Below, in pieces: positions 42,501 through 49,265 of a stretch of DNA of 64,000 nt. Numbering within the stretch: the first letter of the stretch is position 1; every line of letters begins with the position of its first letter. Under the pieces are notes generated by a model. That model saw only the letters and a program-made list of their open reading frames with translations, searched no databases and was not told where the DNA came from. Source of the DNA: Seminavis robusta (Eukaryota > Bacillariophyta > Bacillariophyceae > Naviculales > Naviculaceae); the NCBI GenBank assembly GCA_903772945.1, contig CAICTM010000114.1:1-64000 (forward strand), given 5' to 3'. The translations under genes and the position numbers were made by a program.

Positions 42501-45500
42501 AATTGTTTCCTTTGCTTCGGAATATGAGATTGACATTCAGGATGACACCTTTGGGTGGTTTGATATCCCCCCCAGTGACATGTGCTTGTGAACCAAAGAA
42601 GTGTCCTTATGATATGGAACCAGAGATCACCAAAGCTGAATGCCACAACATCATGGGACAAGACTCCATGCCTGTTGGTTCTATGTGTGTTGGAATGAGT
42701 GTGATGGCAGCAGCCTGGAAGTTGCCTTTGAATCAATTGGAGACTGGGGTCTTATCACTACAGAGTTCTGGGTGGGAGACAATGTTACCAGTGTACCATT
42801 TGATGATGATGGTGCCTTGACATGGAGGGTTTCCCTTTCTACTGGTGCAACTCCACAGGGGAGACATCCTACTCTACCATGTTGACTTCAAGTGGGACTA
42901 TCTTTGTGAAGATGAAGGTGTCTTTTCCCTGGCTGTTGTGGCCCAAGTTACGGTTGGCAAAATTGCTGAAGATGGATTAGCCATTGAAGGAACAGAGATT
43001 GTCTCCTTTGTTTCAGAGTATGAGATTGACTTGATGGATGACTCCTTTGGCTGGTTTGACGTCCCGGTGACATGTGCTTGCAAGAAGCCCGTTTGTGTTG
43101 AAGGAGAACCCAAGGTGGCAAGGAGGAATGCCACAATGTTCTGGCTGGCGATAACACTCCAGTTGGATCCATGTGTGTTGGCTTGAGCAAGGATGGCAGC
43201 AACTTTGAGGTGACCTTTGAGTCTACAGGAGACTGGGGTCTCATCACAACTGAATTCTGGATGGGAGACAACGTACACGGCGTTCCCTTTGACGAGGAGG
43301 GTTCCCTGGATTTGGAGAGCTTCCCATACTATTGGTGCAACTCAACGGGAGAGACCTCTCACTCCACCCATGTTGACTTCAAGTGGGCATACCTATGCGA
43401 AGAGAAGGATGAGTTCTCTCTTGCTGTTGTGGCCCAAGTGACCGTTGGCAAGATGTCGAAGATGGTCTGGCCATTGATGGTACAGAAATTGTTTCCTTTG
43501 CTTCGGAATATGAGATTGATTTGATGTATGACTCTTTTGGTTGGTTTGATATCCCAGTGACCTGTGCTTGTGAACAAAAGAAGAACGAGTGTTCTGATGA
43601 TCAAAGGGAACCCAAGATTCTCAAACCTGAATGTCAAAATGTTATTGCAGGTGACTCGACTAGTGTTGGTTCTATTTGTGTTGAGTTGAGCAATGATGGC
43701 AGCAGCTTGGAAATTGCCTTTGAATCAATTGGAGACTGGGGTCTTATCACCACAGAATTTTGGGTAGGAGACCATGTTACCAGTGTTCCCTTTGATGATG
43801 ATGGTGCCCTGGATGTGGAGAGCTTCCCATACTATTGGTGCAACTCCACAGGAGAGACTTCCCATACCACACTTGTTGACTTCAAGTGGGGTTATATGTG
43901 CGGAGAACAGGACTACTTCTCTCTTGCTATTGTAGCGCAAGTTACGGTTGGCAAGTTGTCTGAGGGGGGCAATGCAATTGAAGGCACCGAGCTTGTCTCC
44001 TTTGCTACCAAGTACGATATTGACTTGATGGATGATTCCTTTGGCTGGTTTGATGTCCCTTTGACCTGTGTTTGCAAAAAACCTGCTTGTGTTGAACCCA
44101 AGCCTCCAAGCCCTGATTGCCACAATGTTCTGGCTGGCGATAACACTCCAGTTGCATCCATCTGTGTTGATTTGAGCAATGATGGCAGCAGCCTGGATGT
44201 TGTGTTTGAGTCTACAAGGGACTGGGGTCTTATCACGACTGAGTTCTGGGTGGGTGACAATGTAACTAGTGTTCCGTTGGATGATGGCGCCTTGGATGTG
44301 GAGAGCTTCCCATACTTTTGGTGCAACTCCTCAGGGGAGGTATCACATACCACTCATGTTGACTTCAAGTGGGAGTATCTTTGTGACGAGCTGGATGAGT
44401 TTTCTCTTGCTTTTGTTGCCCAAATCACCGTGGGCAAGATGTCTGAAGAAGGTGACGCTATCGAGGGAACAGAAATATCATCCTATGCCACAAAGTACGA
44501 GATAGACCTGCAGGACGAGATCTTTGGTTGGTTCGATTATGGAATTGTGTGTGGATGCAAAGCTTCCAAAGAAAGCAATGGAAAGTCAGCATCCACAGCT
44601 GTGACCCCCAATGGCTGCGTGAGTGGCGTCCTAGTCGACCACACGGTGGCGACTGTGCCGGTGCTCGGTGTCTTTGTGAAGGGATCTGCTTCTGTATCAC
44701 ATAGTTTGCTTGTTCCAAAGAATGCCGAAACCATGTCCTTCCAGTTCAAGTTGCATCAAATTGACCTGTGGGAGCGTCTGGACAAGGTTGTTGCGTCATT
44801 GAATGGTGTTGCCATCGATCTGGGTGCCCTCGAGCAGTTCGATCATCGCAACAATCCTATGAACTACCAAAGCGGAACTCTGCTGAATGGCGAGGTTTCC
44901 TGGTCTCGCCACAAGGTGCTGGATACCAATGACTACAACGACCAAGTGCATTTGGTGCAGGTGACCGTTGCAGGAAAATACTTTGCATCTGGCAAACTCG
45001 ACGTTGAGTTCCATGCAAGCTTATCGCATTCCGCAGCCAGTCAGAGTGCTTCGATTCGCGATTTGGAGATAGTTGCTTCCGGTTATTGGTGCAAAGAGGA
45101 CCTTCCAAAGTTGCCCTCCAACAACAACAAAGAGATGTTGGCAGCGCCCACGTTTGCTCCTTCCGCGAAACCGTCGCTGGCAGGCTTTCAATGTACATCG
45201 TCTCATTTGGTTGTTACGGAGGACTTTGAGGCAGAAGATTGCGAAGATCTCTGGCACGAAGGTACCGTGTCCTACGGCAGTAATTTTTCGCACTTTTTGG
45301 GTCGCATGGGCCGTGGCAACGAATACATTTGGCGTGAATTTGAGGTGCCCGTGGCGGATGGTGATGTGACGGCCGAGAATGTGACGATCGAATTTGCCCT
45401 CTACCAACTTGACGACTGGAGTGAAGGAACTTTCAGTGTTATTGTTGGTGAAACTGAAATTTTGCTGCAAGGCATCGCTTCGGAGCCTACGGAAGACTTT

Positions 45501-46625
45501 GTCAGCGGGTTGGTCGATGGCATTGCCTGGTGGCGCGAAACGTTTGTGCAAGGCTTTGACCTCGGCTTTAACACCGACGCGGACAAGAAACACTTGGTGG
45601 AATTGACTGTGCCCGGCGACAAGTTTAGTGCCAATGGCACCTTGTTGCTTGGATTCAAGGCCGATTCCGATGTCAGCGTGTCCCACCACAGCGCGGGAGT
45701 GGACAATTTGAACATTACCGCAAACTACGATTGCAACAACGATCAACGCTCGTTATTGGCAGCAGCAGCCTCGACGTACGACAAGAAACAAGACCTTGTG
45801 GTTGCCAAAGAAACCTACGAATCCGGCCAAGTCATTGGCTGGGTCAACGGCCTGATTTCTCAGAATGATCGCCGCGGACACTTTTTGGGTCGCCTTGGAC
45901 TCGAGAATGACTTTGTGTCCAAGACCTTCCGTGTCCCACCGACCGCCGAGTCGATGTCGCTCGAGTTTGACCTGTACACGTTGGGCAACTACCCCTGGCG
46001 CGTCAAGTCGGACCAATTCCATGTCAAGATTGGCATTACCAGTGTGCACGTTGGCAGTCTCCGCAATTTGCAAGACAGCGGCAGTGTGAAGAGCATTTCC
46101 TGGACTCGTGCGGTGGATCCTACGGACAGCAATCTCCATCATGTTACCATGGATATCGCCTCGTTGTACTTTCCATCGGGCGAGCTCAGCGTTGGCTTTC
46201 ACATCATGACGACCGATTCGATTGCCAAGAAGAGTGTCGGTGTGGATAATCTCATAATCACAGCCCGTGCTGTGCATACTACCGCCTCTGACCAAGAGAG
46301 AAAGAAGACGAATGAACAAGCGACAACAACAACAAAGAAAGAGAGCACATCATACTCTCACTACCAAGCTCCTACCACGAAACAAGAACCAGTCAAGCAG
46401 CGCCCCGTGCGCAACCACGGTGGAGTCTGTTACTCCGAAGATTTCCCCTGTGGCGGTGACAAACCAGGCATGGTTTACATCTGCCACTACTCTATCAAGA
46501 AGGGGTACCAGACGTACTGCCTGAATGAAGAGGACACTGATATTGTCCGATCCTATGCCGATGATTACTGTGGCCCTTGTGTCGGTGGTTACGGCCAGCA
46601 GCAGGGCTACTCGTACCGTTCCTAG
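22094..46625 (+). CDS. Giant modular surface protein: PS-rich stalk, A and B domain arrays, FLGx domains, Cys tail (3' part)
   Basis: This is the main gene, 24.5 kb of same-strand coding sequence ending in TAG at 46623-46625; the start lies upstream. Modules are PS tract, linker domain 2 (25975-26412), PS tract with 1.5-kb blocks, ten A domains, A', fifteen B domains, three FLGx domains and a Cys-rich tail. About 8,000 residues are implied. Long uninterrupted stretches are 22094-27572, 36375-38800, 41140-42570 and 43505-46625; the remainder is broken by one-base indels in near-identical repeats. No transmembrane or GPI-type C-terminus is seen. Many Cys and N-glycosylation sequons, conserved copy to copy, argue for export. 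A cell-wall, mucilage or adhesive glycoprotein role is inference; no silaffin, frustulin or catalytic motif was seen. That it is a single gene is also inferred, because the frame is interrupted. Confidence 0.65.
25975..26412 (+). other. Cys-containing linker domain, copy 2
   Basis: About 146 residues run from VCVSSVEASE to PCLDPCGDND. The segment resembles the 2299-2697 domain in placement (inside PS sequence), length, a central Cys followed by a V-x-[VI]-Y strand, a second Cys about 30 residues later, and a closing P-C-x-x-x-C. Identity is low, so this is an old duplication. No known family recognised. Confidence 0.55.
27300..32300 (+). repeat. ~1.5-kb tandem PS-rich block, about 3.3 copies
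   Basis: The marker CCTAGTTCCAGCCCAAGCGA, or a close form of it, occurs near 27313, 28851, 30291 and 31804, giving periods of about 1538, 1440 and 1513 bp. A second marker (CAGCCGAGTGGTATGCCAAG, or a decayed form) occurs near 27963, 29440 and 30904. The copies are near-identical in substitutions but riddled with one-base deletions after 27572, so no long frame survives in 27900-32300. The encoded text is PSxSPSxTPS-type sequence like its flanks. Confidence 0.75.
32478..36870 (+). repeat. A-domain array: ten tandem ~475-bp units
   Basis: Units start near 32478, 32955, 33432, 33905, 34379, 34855, 35331, 35807, 36281 and 36757. Each encodes about 158 residues. Landmarks are CISPIDNEGKYCRALMTST, GSVCIEVLENPMQLEITV, SSLWVGEDASLIPEDDTG, PDYPNFPYTW, VNRSSTCNVDM, and a closing VECECVKEVVEEK. 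Six Cys per unit could form three disulfides, and N-R-S-S is an N-glycosylation sequon in every unit. The tenth unit is a hybrid: after NPMQL it continues into the diverged A' sequence. Most units are frame-broken by one-base indels, while the protein-level consensus is unmistakable. Confidence 0.85.
36870..37210 (+). other. Diverged A' domain bridging the A and B arrays
   Basis: The sequence begins as a normal tenth A unit and then diverges: LRVTVDVHEVYSLDSIALW, IGEDTDAVQ, ALFPYKYV, VNRSDTCGGYMDQF, VRCECVKECIE. The Cys positions, W-I-G-E-D and F-P-Y landmarks of A are kept, as is an N-R-S sequon. It is in frame on both sides and looks like an old terminal copy that escaped homogenisation of the array. 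Confidence 0.7.
37240..44560 (+). repeat. B-domain array: fifteen tandem ~490-bp units, alternating a/b subtypes
   Basis: The phrase encoding D-W-G-L-[IV]-T-T is found near 37363, 37871, 38361, 38869, 39351, 39838, 40309, 40796, 41260, 41757, 42249, 42747, 43234, 43738 and 44224. Each unit is about 165 residues with landmarks ECHNVLAGD, VGSMCVGLS, LITTEFWVGDN, SFPYYWCNSTGET, VDFKWAYLCEE, FSLAVVAQV, GTEIVSF, EYEIDL and FGWFDVPVTCAC. Most units carry the N-S-T sequon in WCNSTG and about six Cys. From unit 3 to 13, subtypes a (VHGVPFDEEGSLD) and b (VTSVPFDDDGALD) alternate, making a roughly 950-990-bp higher-order repeat. Units 1-2 and 14-15 are diverged and in frame; units 5-8 are the most indel-damaged. 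Confidence 0.85.
43505..46625 (+). CDS. Intact C-terminal open stretch: B14, B15, three FLGx domains, Cys tail
   Basis: About 1,040 codons without interruption end in TAG. B units 14 and 15 are followed by three FLGx domains and a basic, Gln/Thr-rich linker (about 46280-46415), then a Cys-rich tail. This stretch is unique enough in sequence for its frame to be trusted, and it shows that the gene has a real, conserved 3' end. The 3' flank has a GAATGA-rich stretch (46655-46690) and the convergent lipocalin gene ends 211 bp away. Confidence 0.85.
44610..46275 (+). other. Three C-terminal FLGx domains
   Basis: Domain 1 (about 44610-45105) is the most diverged; it keeps the W-S-R middle and the C-terminal I-R-D-L-E-I-V-A strand. 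Domain 2 (about 45190-45745) has HFLGRMGRGNEYIW, EFALYQLDDWSEG and GVDNLNITANYDC. Domain 3 (about 45790-46275) has HFLGRLGLENDFVSKTF, LEFDLYTLGNYPW, SISWTRAVDPTD and GVDNLIITA. The same landmarks are present in the N-terminal units at 1-2156. From memory the 'E-F-D-x-Y-x-x-D-x-W' with FLGR pattern occurs in secreted algal and marine bacterial proteins; a family search is needed for a name. Confidence 0.7.
46420..46625 (+). other. Cys-rich C-terminal tail of the giant protein
   Basis: The last about 68 residues contain CYSEDFPCGG, VYICHYS, GYQTYCLNEEDTDIV and DDYCGPCVGGYG, then a Gly/Gln/Tyr end. Seven Cys in about 50 residues and no hydrophobic segment suggest a folded secreted end, possibly for anchoring or cross-linking. 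The V-x-[IV]-C-H ... T-x-C-[VL] ... D-Y-x-G-x-C order resembles a short C-terminal motif that I recall from bacterial surface proteins (VCHxPPGNP ... HGDYxGxC). That link is a hypothesis. Confidence 0.6.
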
Positions 46626-46836
46626 ATATAGAAATCGAGAATGGCTACCACTGAGAATGAATGAATGAAAGAATAATAATGAATGAAACAAAGATTGAGA
46701 GTTTGAACGTTGCATATTTACATACGACATACATGTTGACAGAAAGAAATTAAGAAGAAAGTCTCGAGTAGAGATTACTAAAATAGAATGAAGATTGTGT
46801 TGAAATGTCTATACATCATGTAGCTTGTCTATCTAG

Positions 46837-47457
46837 CTACTCTTTCTCCAACATGTGTCCCGGAATGTCCTTGATCAAATTTCTCTTTTCCGCTTCGACC
46901 CGCGTCCATTTTTGTGGCACTTTTCTCAATCCCACCAAGTCGTAATTGTGTTTGGTTTGGAGTTTGTCGACGAGGTCGTTGTAGGTTGCTTCCTCCATTT
47001 GCGGTGTCCGTGCCATGATCCAGCAATACGCCCGCGAAGGATATCCCACGACGCAGTACTGGTAGTGCTCCAAATCGACTTCCACGAGGAGATAAGGCAT
47101 TTTGATGGGCCATGCGGGGGACACTTGCCAATTTCCCGTTTTGGTTTCAAGGCGGTTGGTTCCCGGCGCAAATTGCTTGTTGTCATTGTCGAGAACCCAT
47201 CCCTTTTGAGGCAATGCCTTGATCTTGCTGGTGATGGGTTCGTCGACATTGAATGTAAAATCAATGTCAAAATCGTTTCCACCATTTTTCTTCTTGGCAT
47301 CGTCAATCCAAGTGTATCGTTCGACGGCATTGCTGTTTTTGGTTTCGAACATGGTCGGTTTGACGGCAATGACGAACCAAGTTCCCATCATGCGTTCCGT
47401 CACGCATTCCGAGACGGTTTGGAGAGCAGGCAAGGAGTTTGAAGCAGAGTTTCCCAT
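46837..47457 (-). CDS. Blc/apolipoprotein D-like lipocalin
   Basis: 206 residues, ATG at 47457, TAG at 46837-46839, no intron. Lipocalin signatures are present: the G-T-W-F-V-I-A strand near residue 25 (family G-x-W), ERYTW soon after, and YPSRAYCWIMARTPQM, which corresponds to the Y-x-W-I-L-[SA]-R-T-P strand typical of the bacterial/plant Blc and temperature-induced lipocalin group. Length (about 200) suits a single eight-stranded calycin barrel. Such proteins bind lipids or other hydrophobic ligands, often under membrane or oxidative stress. There is no clear signal peptide or Cys lipobox; the protein begins MGNSASNS, and Met-Gly could be an N-myristoylation site, which would place it at a membrane. 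The gene converges on the giant gene. Family call strong, ligand unknown. Confidence 0.85.
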   Translation of the reverse strand: MGNSASNSLPALQTVSECVTERMMGTWFVIAVKPTMFETKNSNAVERYTWIDDAKKKNGGNDFDIDFTFNVDEPITSKIKALPQKGWVLDNDNKQFAPGTNRLETKTGNWQVSPAWPIKMPYLLVEVDLEHYQYCVVGYPSRAYCWIMARTPQMEEATYNDLVDKLQTKHNYDLVGLRKVPQKWTRVEAEKRNLIKDIPGHMLEKE

Positions 47458-47727
47458 GGTCTTGTAGTAGTTTTCTTTCTTTTTTAGTTGTTTGCTGCTG
47501 TTTCTGTTTGTTTTGTGTCATCACCATCATTGCTTGCCGTTGTGCGTGCTGGTTGTGTGCTGGTTGTGGCTGAGCTCGATGGGGCACTGAGTCAGAGTTT
47601 GGTTTTCATTCGTGCCAAAAAATTGGAACTTCCGCGGGAATGATTGAATTCCCGTACTCTACCTAATGCTTATGTACAGCTCCGCTGGCTAATGCAAGGA
47701 TTCATTCGGTTTCCGCTTTTGTGTCAC
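47458..47727. other. Lipocalin upstream region
   Basis: The 270 bases between the lipocalin start codon and the minisatellite presumably hold the lipocalin promoter and 5'UTR (reading leftward). The first 100 bases are T-rich on the + strand, so the transcript leader is A-rich. No recognisable TATA box or named site was identified. Confidence 0.4.
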
Positions 47728-48690
47728 GGTACCCGTAAAAGTGATTAGTTGAAGGGGCTCCAGAGGGGAGAAGGGAGGAGGGTTAAGCTAGTCTGGACAA
47801 AGGCATCTAGTTGCACATGTTTCTTTGAGTTGTGGTACCCGTAAAAGTGATTAGTTGAAGGGGCTCCAGAGGGAGAAGGAGGAGGGTTAAGCTAGTCTGG
47901 ACAAAGGCATCTAGTTGCACATGTTTCTTTGAGTTGTGTACCCGTAAAAGTGATTAGTTGAAGGGGCTCCAGAGGGGAGAGGAGGAGGGTTAAGCTAGTC
48001 TGTACAAGGCATCTAGTTGCACATGTTTTGAGTTGGGTACCCGTAAAAGTGATTAGTTGAAGGGGCTCCAGAGGGAGAAGGAGGAGGGTTAGCTAGTCTG
48101 ACAAAGGCATCTATTGCACATGTTTTGAGTTGGTACCCGTAAAAGTGATTAGTTGAAGGGGCTCGAGGGGAGAAGGAGGAGGGTTAAGCTGCTGGGCAAG
48201 AGCATCTAGTGCACATGTTTTGAGTTGTGGTACCCGTAAAAGTGATTAGTTGAAGGGGCTCCAGAGGGAGAAAGGAGGAGGGTTAAGCTAGTCTCGGCAA
48301 GAGCATCTAGTTGCAAATGTTTGAGTTTGGTACCCGTAAAAGTGATTAGTTGAAGGGGCTCAGAGGGGAGAAGGAGGGGGGTTAAGCTAGTCTGGGCAGA
48401 GCATCTAGTTGCACAGTTTTGAGTTGTGTACCCGTAAAAGTGATTAGTTGAAGGGCTCCAGAGGGAGAAGGAGGAGGGTTAAGCTAGTCTGGGCAAGAGC
48501 ATCTAGTGCACATGTTTTGAGTTGTGGTACCCGTAAAAGTGATTAGTTGAAGGGGCTCCAGAGGGGAGAAGGAGGAGGGTTAAGCTAGTCTCGGCAAGAG
48601 CATCTAGTTGCACATGTTTTGAGTTGTGGTACCCGTAAAAGTGATTAGTGAAGGGGCTCCAGAGGGGAGAAGGAGGAGGGTTAAGCTAAC
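47728..48690. repeat. ~100-bp minisatellite, nearly ten tandem copies
   Basis: Units start at GGTACCCGTAAAAGTG near 47728, 47834, 47938, 48036, 48132, 48229, 48329, 48428, 48526 and 48628. Periods run 96-106 bp. Each unit contains GATTAGTTGAAGGGGCTC, a GGGGAGAAGGAGGAGGG purine run, and a CATCTAGTTGCACATG end. The last unit is truncated near 48690. Copies differ mainly by one- or two-base indels. No ORF runs through the array, and there are no unique spacers, so it is not a CRISPR array. Confidence 0.92.
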
Positions 48691-48856
48691 CAGTCAAATG
48701 CACTCCAGAGGGGATTATGTACAAGTACATGTAGGTACGGTTGTACATGTATGTACGATTCGTACCCTTTCGAAGTATCTTAAAACAAGGGTGGGAAGAA
48801 AATATGTGTTATCTTAAAAATAGGTGTGACACGACTCGATTCGCGCGCACCGCGCG

Positions 48857-48872
48857 CGACTGACGTCAGTCG
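48857..48872. promoter_or_regulatory. 16-bp perfect palindrome containing a CRE core (TGACGTCA)
   Basis: CGACTGACGTCAGTCG is fully self-complementary and carries the bZIP/CREB-type core TGACGTCA. In Phaeodactylum, related TGACGT/ACGTCA elements mediate CO2/cAMP response through bZIP factors. It follows a GCGCGC-rich stretch (48841-48858) and lies 113 bp upstream of the ATG at 48985. Function here is inferred from the motif only. Confidence 0.45.
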
Positions 48873-48878
48873 GCCGCT

Positions 48879-48910
48879 CTACGTGCAACGTGTATGTACG
48901 TTGCACGTAG
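48879..48910. repeat. Perfect 13-bp inverted repeat with 6-base loop
   Basis: Arms CTACGTGCAACGT (48879-48891) and ACGTTGCACGTAG (48898-48910) flank the loop GTATGT. The arms contain ACGTG (G-box-like) cores. It could form a hairpin, or be a paired binding site for a dimeric factor. It sits 6 bp beyond the CRE palindrome. Confidence 0.8.
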
Positions 48911-48984
48911 GCTTTCTACACGGCTGTAGGATTTGTACTTGCACGCTACAGAGGTAGTATAGTACTGTATTTTCTATAGTAAAC

Positions 48985-49245
48985 ATGACTAATCGTTCCT
49001 CTGTCTTCGTGGGACTCAACCCAGGTTGCACAGGCACCAAGGTGATCAATCTTCCACTCTGGTTAGCTGAAAACCCAACGCAGGATCTGCCATCCCTCCT
49101 GAGCCTAGCACAGATTTCCAGAACTTGCAGGGTCCAAAGACAAGAAGGTGCTTCTCAGAAAGATAGTGCCAGCGTCAACTTAACCCAAAGCAGTTGCGAG
49201 TTGAACATAGACACGTTTTTAGCTAGTGGTCTGGGAAAATTTTGA
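48985..49245 (+). CDS. Hypothetical 86-residue ORF
   Basis: ATG at 48985, TGA at 49243-49245, 20 bp before the convergent end of the BTB gene. The product (MTNRSSVFVGLNPGC...) has no motif, signal or membrane segment that I recognise. Support is limited to an ATG start, a promoter-like upstream patch with palindromes, and an A/T-rich TATAGT-containing stretch just before the ATG. It could equally be chance or the first exon of something spliced. Confidence 0.25.
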   Translation: MTNRSSVFVGLNPGCTGTKVINLPLWLAENPTQDLPSLLSLAQISRTCRVQRQEGASQKDSASVNLTQSSCELNIDTFLASGLGKF

Positions 49246-49265
49246 ACGAGACACCAACTAATCTG

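Noticed and set aside
22094-46625. Identification as a named diatom wall protein (frustulin, silaffin, pleuralin, cingulin) or GDPH-type adhesive protein
   Set aside because: None of the signature motifs of these families could be seen; only general PS-rich, Cys-rich character is shared.
47728-48690. Possible CRISPR-like array
   Set aside because: The whole roughly 100-bp unit repeats with no unique spacers, and the context is eukaryotic; it is a minisatellite.
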